DNA of 64,000 bases from CAVTTH01 sp963737545 (GTDB taxonomy: Bacteria > Verrucomicrobiota > Verrucomicrobiia > Chthoniobacterales > UBA10450), in NCBI GenBank assembly GCA_963737545.1, contig CAVTTH010000003.1, positions 1,426,001 through 1,490,000 of the forward strand, given 5' to 3'. This document shows, piece by piece, positions 1 to 8,541 of this stretch (position 1 is the stretch's first letter; every line of letters starts with the position of its first letter). The notes under the pieces were generated by a model, which made no database searches, had not been told where the DNA came from, and saw nothing but the letters and a program-made list of their open reading frames with translations. The position numbers and the translations under genes were made by a program.

Positions 1-2
1 CT

Positions 3-587
3 GAGGATCTGCGGGCAGCGGTGGCTGATTGTCGAATTGGTCGCGAGATCATCGTGCTTCGCGAGACTGCCTCGGCCAATGATTTTGTTTTTCAAATGGC
101 GGCCCCGGACGTTCCGGAAGGGGTCGTTGTCTTTGCCGAACATCAAACCGCCGGCCGGGGACAACGCAACAATCGCTGGGAATCGGTCCCGTACAAAAGT
201 CTCTCGTTTTCAATTTTGCTTCGGCCAAAAATTTCAGTCGCAGAGTCGGCTCGCCTGACGAGCTGGGCAGCGGAGACGATCAAACAAACGATTCTGGAAG
301 AGCTCGCGCTTCGCCCCAGGATCAAGCTTCCGAACGATATTTGCCTTGGGGAACGCAAGGTCGCGGGTGTGCTGGTCGAGATGCGGGTGGCAAAAGGTGG
401 CGATTACGTCGCGATCGTCGGGATCGGTCTTAACGTGAATCAAACAGCCGGGGAATTTTCGGACGAGGTGCGATCGCGTGCCGTCTCGCTCGCCATGGCG
501 ACGGGGAGCGAGGTTGATCGGCTCGCATTCGCGATCTCGCTCTTGCTCAACCTCGATCGAACCTACTCTCGGCTTTTCGGTTCGTAG
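3..587 (+). CDS. birA: Biotin--[acetyl-CoA-carboxylase] ligase, 5' partial
   Basis: This enzyme activates biotin with ATP and attaches it to the carboxyl carrier protein of acetyl-CoA carboxylase in the cytoplasm. The catalytic-domain motifs are visible in order: GRGQ with a following RW, KLPNDI (the family's KWPNDI), KVAGVLVEMR and GIGLNVN. The frame stays open to the left edge (E-D-L-R-A-A before the GTG at 21), and that stretch resembles the usual family segment before IGREI. The start therefore probably lies outside the window, and any N-terminal DNA-binding domain cannot be judged. The usual STND motif reads SAND. The gene is convergent with the next one, with a 25-base gap. Confidence 0.85.
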   Translation, partial: EDLRAAVADCRIGREIIVLRETASANDFVFQMAAPDVPEGVVVFAEHQTAGRGQRNNRWESVPYKSLSFSILLRPKISVAESARLTSWAAETIKQTILEELALRPRIKLPNDICLGERKVAGVLVEMRVAKGGDYVAIVGIGLNVNQTAGEFSDEVRSRAVSLAMATGSEVDRLAFAISLLLNLDRTYSRLFGS

Positions 588-612
588 CTCGCAAGGCTCG
601 CAATTCCGCGGC

Positions 613-1719
613 TCAGACCGGCTGGGCTTCCATTTCGCGCAGCCATTCTTGGTAGATCTGCGGCGAAATCTCCGACGGCTTGATTTCGCTGCGGCCACCC
701 CAGAAGACATTCGTATAAGAAACGGGGATGCCGCACGCAGCAAGGTGATGGTCGATGGCCGTTTTGTGGTCCAGGAGCAACTGCTTGTCGGTTCCATGCG
801 CGACGGCCATGATATTCACATTCTTGAATTCGGGCCCTGCCTCACGCCAGTAACAGTGGGTCAGGATGTGATGCCGGCCAACTTCACCACCTGCTTCGAC
901 TTCGCGACCTCGTGGCACGGCCCAATGAAAAAGCGCGTTGAAGCGAGTGACACGGACGCCGCTCTCCGACGGTTTCACATGTTCAAGAAAGGTGGAAAAA
1001 CGGCCGATGACTTTGCGCTCGTTCAGGGCCTCAGCGATCTGGCAAAACTCATCGAGCGAGAGGTCTGCCTCCGCCGCGCGGCTCGACCATGGCGACAAAC
1101 GAATCTCTTCCGGTACGAATTCGCGCTTCAACGCGAGAAGAACTTTCCATTCCTTCTCGTTGAGCGAAGCCACATAGACGGGCGCCATTTGTGCCGTTTC
1201 ATCCGCTTTGGTCCCCGGTGTGATGGCTTTCCGTCGAACATGGCCGACACCAAGAGTGAAAATTCCCTTTGCTGGCATGAGCCGGAAATGGTCCGCGCCG
1301 ACTATTCCGGCAAGCAACTCACCATGCCGCTGCAACGAAAATCCATGCGGCACTTTGATCGTCGTCCACAGCTTGTAATCGGAGCCGGCCGTTACGGCAT
1401 CTGTGGAACGCAGAACAACGTGACCGGAGAAGGGATCGCGCTGAGACATCCAGTCGAAGGCGGCATCGATTCTTTCGAGCGGGACTTTCCAGGCAACGAG
1501 CGCGCCGTCCGCGAGGTTGGTCGCGAGCAAAGTTTGTCGGACGCGGCGGATCGTTCCGGCCCGTAGCATGGCGGCGATTTGCGCCATGACTACGTCCACC
1601 GGTACGTTGGATCGTCGGGCAATCTCCTCGAAAGGTTCACGCACGAATCCTTCGATTTTATCCTCAGAGACGGCGAGAATCTTCGCGTTAATCGGATCGT
1701 TGTGCTCCACCGCCAACAT
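613..1719 (-). CDS. Double siroheme-decarboxylase-like (AhbA/AhbB, AsnC-type) protein
   Basis: The protein has 368 residues and appears to contain two AsnC/Lrp-like units of the AhbA/AhbB (NirD/L/H/G) family in one chain. Each unit starts with a winged-helix-like segment, around residues 8-60 (PFEEIARR ... VMAQIAAMLRAGTIRR) and around 185-245. The second unit carries THCYWRE followed by NIMAVAHG, which matches the HCY...MvHg signature of siroheme decarboxylases. Family members are usually 150-170 residues and act as AhbA-AhbB heterodimers that remove two acetate side chains from siroheme in the alternative heme or heme d1 routes. No ahbC, ahbD or nir gene is nearby, so the substrate is inferred. 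Database entries often name such proteins only as Lrp/AsnC regulators. Confidence 0.65.
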   Translation of the reverse strand: MLAVEHNDPINAKILAVSEDKIEGFVREPFEEIARRSNVPVDVVMAQIAAMLRAGTIRRVRQTLLATNLADGALVAWKVPLERIDAAFDWMSQRDPFSGHVVLRSTDAVTAGSDYKLWTTIKVPHGFSLQRHGELLAGIVGADHFRLMPAKGIFTLGVGHVRRKAITPGTKADETAQMAPVYVASLNEKEWKVLLALKREFVPEEIRLSPWSSRAAEADLSLDEFCQIAEALNERKVIGRFSTFLEHVKPSESGVRVTRFNALFHWAVPRGREVEAGGEVGRHHILTHCYWREAGPEFKNVNIMAVAHGTDKQLLLDHKTAIDHHLAACGIPVSYTNVFWGGRSEIKPSEISPQIYQEWLREMEAQPV

Positions 1720-1775
1720 GCGGATATATAAGCGCCTTTGCGCTACTTATCCAAGGGCGGAGCGATAATTCATTT

Positions 1776-2437
1776 GTGTTCAAAAGCATTTTCTTCGATG
1801 CCGTCGGTACGCTGATTCATCTGCCACGAGGAGTTGGTTTTCACTACGCCCTGGTTGGGGATCGATTGGGTTTGGATCTGGACCCGGTCGCGCTCGACCG
1901 AGCCTTCGCCGCTTCGTGGGAGCGAGCGTCTCCGCGTCCAGCGATCGATGGGCCGCGCGATGACGATGATAAAGGCTGGTGGCGCGGACTGGTCAACCAG
2001 ATCGTCGATCAGGTTGCGCCAGGCGATGAAAGAATTGGATCGCGATGCGTTTTTTGAAGCAGCCTATTCGCATTTTGCCGAGGCTGGCGGGTGGGAACTG
2101 TATCCCGAAGTATTCGGTGTCCTCGAAGCGCTCAAACCGCATTTTCAGTCTGGGCGTGATTTCAAATTTCGACGGACGTCTGCGGATGATTCTCGAACAG
2201 TTCGGAGTCTCGAAGTTCTTTCAGCATATCTGCGTTTCAAGCGAGCTCGGAGCGGACAAGCCCGATCCGCTCATTTATCGACGAGCCTTGCAGCTCGTTG
2301 GTTTATCGCCTAACGAATGCCTGTACGCCGGCGATGATCCTGATCGCGACTGGAAACCGGCAGTCGCGGCCGGACTCCAGATTTTTCGGCTCGACCGAAA
2401 GAGGAATTCGCTCCGAGATCTCTTTTCGATTCTGTAG
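1776..2437 (+). pseudogene. HAD-superfamily hydrolase, two +1 frameshifts
   Basis: Three overlapping frames together give one HAD-IA hydrolase of about 219 residues. The first begins at a GTG with motif I FFDAVGTL. The second covers the helical cap (LDRDAFFEAAYSHF). The third carries motif II (GVISNFDGRL), motif III (GADKPDPLIYRRA) and motif IV (CLYAGDDPDRDW). The breaks lie at an AAA run (about 2029-2031) and a TTTT run (about 2142-2145); removing one base from each restores a continuous protein. The substrate is unknown; relatives are small-molecule phosphatases. Both breaks are probably sequence errors. The stop TAG (2435-2437) belongs to a palindromic repeat. Confidence 0.75.
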
Positions 2438-2487
2438 GAGCGGCCTGCGGGCAGCGGGGGCGTGTCTCACAGAGACGCGGCTGCAAT
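2432..2487. repeat. Palindromic repeat (ctgTAGgagcgg family)
   Basis: The element starts CTGTAGGAGCGG and ends GCGGCTGCAA as an imperfect inverted repeat, with internal complementary steps. It provides the TAG stop of the HAD gene. A related element with perfect ends lies at 60171-60249. Confidence 0.55.
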
Positions 2488-2488
2488 C

Positions 2489-2517
2489 TTGCGACGATCT
2501 TTGAACTGGATTACAAA
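2489..2517 (+). promoter_or_regulatory. Candidate sigma70-type promoter for tRNA-Lys
   Basis: A TTGCGA box and a TACAAA box are separated by 17 bases, and the tRNA begins 13 bases after the second box. The match is visible by eye only and has no experimental support. Confidence 0.4.
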
Positions 2518-2530
2518 TCCTTCCCGTTGC

Positions 2531-2602
2531 GGGTTGGTAGCTCAATGGTAGAGCAGCGCCCTTTTAAGGCGTTGGTTCCGGGTTCAAGTCCCGGCCAACC
2601 CA
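2531..2602 (+). tRNA. tRNA-Lys(TTT)
   Basis: The full cloverleaf can be drawn. The acceptor stem GGGTTGG pairs with CCAACCC, the D arm is GCTC...GAGC, the anticodon stem GCGCC/GGCGT closes the loop CTTTTAA, and the T arm is CCGGG-TTCAAGT-CCCGG. The anticodon TTT reads lysine codons. CCA is not encoded. Confidence 0.96.
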
Positions 2603-2614
2603 CGCTCATCAAGT

Positions 2615-2649
2615 GCTGGGTGTACTGCATGGCAAGGCCAATACCCAGC
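2615..2649 (+). terminator. Hairpin downstream of tRNA-Lys, possible terminator
   Basis: GCTGGGTGT pairs with ATACCCAGC (one G-T pair), with a small inner GGC/GCC stem. There is no T run behind it, so its role as a terminator or processing signal is uncertain. Confidence 0.3.
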
Positions 2650-2785
2650 CCGCGGCTTTCGAATACTTATTTGGCCGCAAGAATCTTGCCCGGTCTCTTG
2701 AACAGGAAATTATCTCCATTAAGCGCCTAACGAATTCAATTTCGCTTGCTCTATCTGGCAGAACCGTATAGAGGGAGCAACCGTT

Positions 2786-4834
2786 ATGAAAATAAGCAAT
2801 GCCCGTCCCTCACCGTTTCGGTGGGTCCTCTGTACACTTTTCCTCGGTGCCGCTGTCGCTGCGGCCTTCGGGGCAATCGCATCGTCCCGCGCCGTAGGCT
2901 CTCCAGAGACTCGGAATCTGAATGCCGCGATGAGCAAAATTGCTCCGTGGGTGATCGATCAGACGGCGAACGGCCAGCAGGCTGAATTTTTCGTGGTGCT
3001 TTCCGATCAGGCCGACCTGAGCGGAGCGGTGGCGTTGCCGACAAAGAATGAAAAAGGCCACTACGTGTATGAAGCGTTGTGGAGTAAAAGCCAGACCACG
3101 CAAGGGCCAATCCTGCAATGGTTGCGTGAACGCGGGCTCGGTCATCGCTCGTTCTATATCGTTAACGCAATTTTAGTGACAGGCAGCCGCGATGTTGCCG
3201 AGGCATTGGCAGCCCGGCCGGACGTGGCGCGTGTAGAGGGCAATCCGCATGTCCAAAATCTCCTCCCTCAACCAGGCCCGACTACGGAGGCGCCTTTGCA
3301 ACCTCGCGCTCCCGAGACGGTTGAACCTGGAATCAATTATACGCACGCGCCTCAAGTTTGGGCGCTCGGACACACTGGCGAGGGAATTGTTATTGCAGGC
3401 GCCGATACTGGCATTCGCTGGACGCATAACGCTCTCAAACCTCACTACCGCGGTTGGGATGGAGTCACCGCCAACCACGATTACAACTGGCATGACTCCA
3501 TCCACAACAGCGTTGGCAACCCCTGCGGCAACGACTCGCCCCAGCCTTGCGATGACTTTTTCCACGGTACCCACACCCTTGCCACCGCGATCGGCGATGA
3601 TGGCGGCACCAATCAGGTCGGAATGGCGCCGGGCGCCAAGTGGATCGGTTGCCGCAACATGGACGTGGGCAACGGCACACCGGCCAGGTACATCGAGTGC
3701 ATGGAGTTTTTCCTGGCGCCTTACCCTGTGGGTGGCAACCCGAATCAAGGTGACCCGACCCTGGCGCCGGACATTACAACTAACTCCTGGGCTTGTCCGG
3801 CTTCAGAAGGCTGTTCAGTGGGCAGTCTCCAAGCCGCCGTCGAAGCCCAACGCGCGGCTGGCATCATGATGGTGGTCGCCGCAACCAATTCCGGCCCGAG
3901 TTGTTCTACGATCTCCGATCCTCCGTCCTTTTATGACGCCTCTTACACAGTCGGAGCGCTGAATACCGGGACCGATACTGTTGCTAGCTTTAGCAGTCGC
4001 GGTCCGGTTACCGTCGATGGTAGCAACCGGATCAAACCGGATATCGCTGCTCCGGGGACGAGCACTCGCTCGGCCACCAACACCTCCGATACTGCGTATA
4101 CCACTGCCAGCGGCACATCGATGGCGACTCCGCATATCGCTGGCGCGGTGGCGCTCCTCTGGTCGGCGCGCCCGACGTTGCGTCACGATATTGCAATGAC
4201 GCGAACCGTCCTCAGCGACTCGGCTTTCCATCTGAACTCGAGTTTATGCAGCAGTTCGGGAACCTGGCCTAACAACATATTCGGCTACGGTCGCATCGAT
4301 GCACTAGCGGCCGTGAACCATTTGCTTTTGACTGGCGCCGTTTCGCGCAAGATGCATGGAGCCGCGGGAACTTTCGATATTCCGTTGCCCCTCACCGCCG
4401 AACCTGGACTGGAATGCCGCAGCAGCAGCGGCAATCACACGCTGGTGTTTACGTTCGATAATACCATGGTCAGCGGCAACGCCAGCGTAACCGGTGGCAC
4501 GGGTAGCGTCTCCGGCAGCCCCACCTTTTCCGGCAACACCATGACGGTCAATCTGACTGGCGTGGCCGACGTGCAGAAGATCACCGTGACTTTAACTGGA
4601 GTGACGGATACAACCGCACAGGTCTTGCCGGATACGGCGGTGAGTGTGAATATGCTCATCGGCGATACGAACGGGAATAAGACGGTCAATGCGGGCGACG
4701 TTGCGCAGACCAAAGGGCAGTCCGGCGCAGCGGTGACCGGCGCCAATTTCCGTACGGACGTTAACGCCAACGGAAGCGTGAACGCTGGAGATACTGCCCT
4801 GGTCAAGGGGAGTGCCGGGCACTCGTTGCCGTAG
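2786..4834 (+). CDS. Secreted subtilisin-like serine protease (S8) with dockerin-like C-terminus
   Basis: The 682-residue protein starts with a signal peptide (positive residues, then a hydrophobic stretch around 14-33), followed by a propeptide-like region to about 160. The S8 catalytic domain has Asp207 (AGADTGIRWTH), His260 (HGTHTLATAIG), the oxyanion Asn in ATNSGP and Ser445 (SGTSMATPHIAGA). A beta-rich region follows. The last 60 residues contain two Ca-binding-like repeats, GDTNGNKTVNAGDV and DVNANGSVNAGD, which match the dockerin type I pattern. By family the enzyme cleaves proteins outside the cytoplasm; the tail may dock it to a cohesin-like partner or only bind calcium. No cohesin gene was seen here. 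The gene stands alone between tRNA-Lys and the convergent yraN. Confidence 0.88.
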   Translation: MKISNARPSPFRWVLCTLFLGAAVAAAFGAIASSRAVGSPETRNLNAAMSKIAPWVIDQTANGQQAEFFVVLSDQADLSGAVALPTKNEKGHYVYEALWSKSQTTQGPILQWLRERGLGHRSFYIVNAILVTGSRDVAEALAARPDVARVEGNPHVQNLLPQPGPTTEAPLQPRAPETVEPGINYTHAPQVWALGHTGEGIVIAGADTGIRWTHNALKPHYRGWDGVTANHDYNWHDSIHNSVGNPCGNDSPQPCDDFFHGTHTLATAIGDDGGTNQVGMAPGAKWIGCRNMDVGNGTPARYIECMEFFLAPYPVGGNPNQGDPTLAPDITTNSWACPASEGCSVGSLQAAVEAQRAAGIMMVVAATNSGPSCSTISDPPSFYDASYTVGALNTGTDTVASFSSRGPVTVDGSNRIKPDIAAPGTSTRSATNTSDTAYTTASGTSMATPHIAGAVALLWSARPTLRHDIAMTRTVLSDSAFHLNSSLCSSSGTWPNNIFGYGRIDALAAVNHLLLTGAVSRKMHGAAGTFDIPLPLTAEPGLECRSSSGNHTLVFTFDNTMVSGNASVTGGTGSVSGSPTFSGNTMTVNLTGVADVQKITVTLTGVTDTTAQVLPDTAVSVNMLIGDTNGNKTVNAGDVAQTKGQSGAAVTGANFRTDVNANGSVNAGDTALVKGSAGHSLP

Positions 4835-4858
4835 TCGGGCCCAAAGCAAAAAGTCGGT

Positions 4859-5311
4859 TCAATAAATATACGGCTTCGAGAGTTCGAAGGCGTTGCGCAG
4901 CAATTCCAGACGCGGCTTCGACTCGGGTGCAATGATCACTTCCACGACATCGAAGCGAAAAAGAATGTCGGGATTGTCGAGCAGTCGCAGCCAGGCCAGA
5001 CCGCCTTGCGAGATGCGCTTTTCTTTTTCACGGCTGACTGCGTCGAGCGGGCGGCCGAAATCTTCGCGAGTGCGGGTTTTCACTTCGACAAAGACGAGCG
5101 TGTCGCCGTCGCGGCAAACAAGGTCGATCTCACCGCCGCTCCGGCCGCGAAAGTTGCGGTAGAGAATCTTGTAGCCATTCTGCCGCAGGAATCGCGCGGC
5201 CAGGCGTTCTCCGCGCGCGCCGAGGCGGAGATGCTCCGGATCAGAACGCGAAAATCGGCTGCGCCACCGGTTCGAAAGATCGGCGATGGATCGGACAAGG
5301 TCCGTGCTCAT
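4859..5311 (-). CDS. YraN/UPF0102 family nuclease-fold protein
   Basis: The 150-residue protein matches the YraN family, which has a restriction-endonuclease-like fold. Conserved features are LGARGERLAARFL, a GGEIDLVCRDGDTLVFVEVKTR core with the E/D...ExK metal-site pattern, and the later RFDVVEVI. The family role is unknown; possible roles in DNA or Holliday-junction metabolism are inferred from the fold. Its first 71 bases overlap the end of rnhB, which often precedes yraN in bacteria. A start nearer LGARGE would remove most of the overlap, so the start is not settled. Confidence 0.85.
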   Translation of the reverse strand: MSTDLVRSIADLSNRWRSRFSRSDPEHLRLGARGERLAARFLRQNGYKILYRNFRGRSGGEIDLVCRDGDTLVFVEVKTRTREDFGRPLDAVSREKEKRISQGGLAWLRLLDNPDILFRFDVVEVIIAPESKPRLELLRNAFELSKPYIY

Positions 5312-5858
5312 AGAGTTTCGTAAGATGCAGCTCGGTGCCGTAACCTTTGTGCTGGCTGAAGCAATATTCCGGGAATTCCTGGCAAAAGTCCCGCATAATC
5401 CGATCGCGCGTGACCTTCGCGATAACGCTTGCGGCCGCGATGCTCAGGCTCAGGCAATCGCCGTCGATGATTGCGGTTTGTGGCAGTGGGAAAGGGAAAA
5501 CTGGCAACCCATCGATGAGAACGTGTTCGGGTTGGGCCGCGAGCGCTGCAATCGCCGCCCGCATGGCCTGATGTGTCGCGCGCAGAATATTGATTCGATC
5601 AATCTCCAGCGAATCAACGATGCCAACCGCCCAGACAATCACTGCGTTGCCGACGAGGTCGTGATAAATCTCCTCGCGCAGATCAGGCGCGAGCTGTTTG
5701 GAATCGTTGAGTTTCCGCCGCCGGAATTTTTCCGGAAGGATTACGGCTGCTGCTACGACCGGCCCGGCGAGGGCGCCGCGCCCGGCCTCGTCGACGCCGG
5801 CGATGCGGGTGACGCCGAGGGCGCGAAGGTTCTTCTCATAACGAAAACTGCAGCGCAT
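5241..5858 (-). CDS. rnhB: Ribonuclease HII
   Basis: RNase HII cuts RNA in RNA-DNA hybrids and at single ribonucleotides left in DNA. The 205-residue protein shows the catalytic Asp23-Glu24 in GVDEAGRGALAGPVV, the KLNDSKQL motif, the LIDG Asp, and the DGDCLSLSIAAASVIAKVTRD segment. The length is typical of the family. It is the first gene of a two-gene unit with yraN, which it overlaps. Confidence 0.95.
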   Translation of the reverse strand: MRCSFRYEKNLRALGVTRIAGVDEAGRGALAGPVVAAAVILPEKFRRRKLNDSKQLAPDLREEIYHDLVGNAVIVWAVGIVDSLEIDRINILRATHQAMRAAIAALAAQPEHVLIDGLPVFPFPLPQTAIIDGDCLSLSIAAASVIAKVTRDRIMRDFCQEFPEYCFSQHKGYGTELHLTKLYEHGPCPIHRRSFEPVAQPIFAF

Positions 5859-5992
5859 TGGGAAAACTTAATCAATCCACGACTTCGTGAATTAACGATT
5901 TGAGAACACAAGTTTTCAATCGCTAAATCTGACCCGGCGGCAATTTGAAAACCGTCGACGTCTCGCTCGTCAAAGAGTTCCACCAACTCGCC

Positions 5993-6085
5993 GTCATTCC
6001 GAGCGGAGCGAAGCGCAGTCGAGGAATCCCGCTGCTGGAGCTCTACGGCAACACCGCGGGACCCCTCGACTTCGCTCGGGATGAC
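5993..6085. repeat. Inverted repeat, GTCATTCCGAGC...GCTCGGGATGAC family
   Basis: The left end (gtcattccgagcggagcg) is roughly the reverse complement of the right end (cgacttcgctcgggatgac). Related elements lie at 12857-12961, 33718-33863, 37861-37944, 42360-42491 and 51831-51952, always between genes. This looks like a non-autonomous, miniature-transposon-like repeat or a transcript hairpin. It fills most of the rnhB-pilT gap. Confidence 0.65.
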
Positions 6086-6089
6086 TTGA

Positions 6090-7247
6090 CTATCGGCGAG
6101 TTGGCCGATTTTTCGGTTTCACGAAGTCGCCGACCGGTCGCCTTTCATCGTCCGGCGCGGCGCCGGAGGAATTGCCGAGGCCTTGTTCCTCGGCCGGCAG
6201 AAATTTTTTGAAAAGATTTTTGTCGATCGCCTTCATGAAAGCTTCGTGCGGAGTAACAACGCCCTGCTGCAGCAGCGTCCAGATCGCGTCATCCATGAAT
6301 TGCATCCCCGCCGCTTTCCCGGCGACGATCACATCCTGAAGTTTCTGCGTGGCGCCTTCGCGAATAATGGCGGAAACCGCCGCGCTTGCGATCAGGATCT
6401 CGTTGACCGCGATGCGGCCGGTTCCGTCTGCTTTCTTGAGCAGAAGTTGGGCGAGAACGCCGCGAAGCGAATTGGCCAGCATCGTGCGGACTTGAGCCTG
6501 GCGCTCTGCGGGGAAAACATCGACCATTCGATCGATCGTCTTGCGTGCGTTGTTCGTGTGCAATGTTCCGAAGACGAGCAATCCCGTTTCCGCGGCCGTC
6601 AGCGCGAGCGAGATCGTCTCGAGATCGCGCATTTCGCCGACCAACACGATGTCGGCATCTTCGCGCAACGCGGCTTTGAGCGCGATGGGAAAGGAGATCG
6701 AGTCATGTGGCACCTCGCGTTGCGTGATGATGCTGCGCTTGTTTTCGTGCACGAACTCAATCGGTTCTTCGATCGTTACGACGTGGCGCGAGAAATTTTC
6801 GTTTACGTAATCGATCAACGCGGCCAGCGTCGTCGATTTGCCTGATCCAGTTGGACCCGTCACGAGGACGAGCCCGCCGCGCAATTGTCCGAATTCCTTC
6901 ACGACTGGCGGAATTCCCAGTTCCTCGAGCGTGGCAATCTTCGCCGGAATCAAGCGGAAAACCGCGCCGTAACCGTTCGCCTGTTTGAGATAGTTGCAAC
7001 GGAAGCGCGATTCCCTGTTCATCTCGTAGGCAAAATCGAGATCACCCCTTTCCTCGAAAATATCCCAACTCTGCGGACCGCAGACTTCGCTCAACATGTA
7101 GACCACTTCTTCGCGCGTGATCGCTTCCTTGCGGATCGGCATCACGTCGCCATGCCGCCGGATTTTTGGCGGCTGCCCTTCGCCGATGTGCAGATCCGAT
7201 CCACCGTCCGCGATAAGCACGTCGAAGAATTGGTCGATGTAGGCCAT
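6090..7247 (-). CDS. pilT: PilT/PilU-type twitching motility ATPase
   Basis: The protein powers type IV pilus retraction as a cytoplasmic hexameric ATPase at the pilus base. The 385 residues carry Walker A GPTGSGKST with Lys137, the Asp box TIEEPIEF, Walker B DIVLVGEMRDLETISLALTAAETG and the His box FGTLHTNNA. The N-terminal PAS-like half (MLSEVCGPQ...) is present. A paralogue lies just upstream in the same direction, separated by a 130-base repeat. No pilus structural operon is nearby, though one pseudopilin gene is at 40276. Confidence 0.92.
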   Translation of the reverse strand: MAYIDQFFDVLIADGGSDLHIGEGQPPKIRRHGDVMPIRKEAITREEVVYMLSEVCGPQSWDIFEERGDLDFAYEMNRESRFRCNYLKQANGYGAVFRLIPAKIATLEELGIPPVVKEFGQLRGGLVLVTGPTGSGKSTTLAALIDYVNENFSRHVVTIEEPIEFVHENKRSIITQREVPHDSISFPIALKAALREDADIVLVGEMRDLETISLALTAAETGLLVFGTLHTNNARKTIDRMVDVFPAERQAQVRTMLANSLRGVLAQLLLKKADGTGRIAVNEILIASAAVSAIIREGATQKLQDVIVAGKAAGMQFMDDAIWTLLQQGVVTPHEAFMKAIDKNLFKKFLPAEEQGLGNSSGAAPDDERRPVGDFVKPKNRPTRR

Positions 7248-7252
7248 GGACT

Positions 7253-7384
7253 AAATGACGAAACCAGAATGACGAATGACAAAGGAATGACGAAGTCCGA
7301 ACGATATCAGACGCGCGATCCGAGCTGTTCGGATTTCGTCATTCGGCGTTGTTTCGAGCTTCGTCATTCGGTTTTCGTCATTTC
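7253..7384. repeat. GAATGACGAA-type inverted repeat between the two pilT genes
   Basis: The left half repeats AATGACGAA three to four times, and the right half repeats TTCGTCATT three times, so the two halves can fold into a long hairpin. The outer end contributes the TGA stop of the upstream pilT paralogue (7378-7380). The element fills the whole gap between the two ATPase genes. Confidence 0.7.
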
Positions 7385-8484
7385 CTTAGCTGCTGTTGCA
7401 TCTGCTCCGGTTGATCGGCACGGGCGAGAGCTTCGTCGGGACTGATCAATCCGCCGTTAACCAAATCGATCAGGGCATCGTCCATCAATTGCATGCCTTG
7501 CTTCTTACCGGTCTGGATGATGCCGGGGAGCATGAACGTTTTCGCCTCGCGGATGACATTCGCGACGGCAGGCGTGTTAGTGAGCGTTTCCAACGCGAGC
7601 ACGCGTCCGGTGCCATCCACTCGCGGAACGAGTTGCTGGCTGATGATGCCTCGTAGCGATTCGCTCACCATGATCCGAATCTGTTCCTGTTGATCGGCTG
7701 GAAAAACATCGAGCAATCGATCGAGCGTGCGCGACGCGTTGCCGGTATGCAGTGTTCCCAAAACCAGATGCCCGGTTTCGGCAGCGGTAATCGCGAGCGA
7801 GATTGTTTCCAAATCCCGCATTTCCCCGACCATGATCACATCGGGATCTTCGCGAAGCGAACCACGCAACGCTGCGCCGAATGACCGCGTGTGGGTATAC
7901 ACTTGACGTTGGGTAATGTGACAGCCTTTTGGCTCGAAAATGTATTCGATCGGATCTTCCAGCGTGATGATGTGATCGCGCCGCTCCAGATTGATCTGCT
8001 CGACGAGGGCCGCGAGGGTCGTTGATTTTCCGCTGCCGACCGAACCGGTAACAAGAATGAGGCCGTTCTGGTAGCGCGTGAGAAGCTTGAGATGCTCAGG
8101 TAACCCCAGGTCGTCCATCGTTCGCACGTGTGTGTTGATGACGCGGAAAACCAGATCGACCCCCAGACGCTGCCGCATGACGCTCGTTCGATAACGTCCA
8201 AGATCGTTGGCATAGGCAAAATCCGCGTCGCCGCGCTCGGCCAGTTGCGTTTTATGCAGGTCGGAAAGAAAACCTTCGGCCAGCGCGGCGGTATCTTGCG
8301 CAGTGAGCAGGGGAGCGTCAGACCAGATCGGTCGCAATGTTCCATGCAATCGCCACAGGGGCGGTGCGTGCACGCCGAGATGAAGATCGGAGGCGCCACC
8401 GCCTTGCGCGATCGCCAGATATTGATCGACGTGGGTGAGGGAAGCGGGCGGCGTCTGACCGGGTTGCGAGGTTTCTGCGGCCAT
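7378..8484 (-). CDS. PilT-family retraction ATPase, second copy
   Basis: This 368-residue paralogue of the neighbouring PilT has Walker A GSVGSGKST with Lys153, the Asp box TLEDPIEY, Walker B DVIMVGEMRDLETISLAITAAETG and the His box LGTLHTGNA. By family it is a pilus retraction motor or a PilU-like accessory ATPase. The two copies differ clearly in the N-terminal third, which argues for separate roles, not a recent duplication. The stop codon lies in the repeat that separates the genes. Confidence 0.9.
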   Translation of the reverse strand: MAAETSQPGQTPPASLTHVDQYLAIAQGGGASDLHLGVHAPPLWRLHGTLRPIWSDAPLLTAQDTAALAEGFLSDLHKTQLAERGDADFAYANDLGRYRTSVMRQRLGVDLVFRVINTHVRTMDDLGLPEHLKLLTRYQNGLILVTGSVGSGKSTTLAALVEQINLERRDHIITLEDPIEYIFEPKGCHITQRQVYTHTRSFGAALRGSLREDPDVIMVGEMRDLETISLAITAAETGHLVLGTLHTGNASRTLDRLLDVFPADQQEQIRIMVSESLRGIISQQLVPRVDGTGRVLALETLTNTPAVANVIREAKTFMLPGIIQTGKKQGMQLMDDALIDLVNGGLISPDEALARADQPEQMQQQLRK

Positions 8485-8541
8485 GGCGCGATGTCATGGA
8501 TGTTTAGGCGCGAGCGCTGCCCGCGTAAATCTAAAACGTCC

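Noticed and set aside
478..1566. 362-residue open frame antisense to the siroheme-decarboxylase-like gene
   Set aside because: It overlaps birA and the opposite-strand gene with the stronger protein match.
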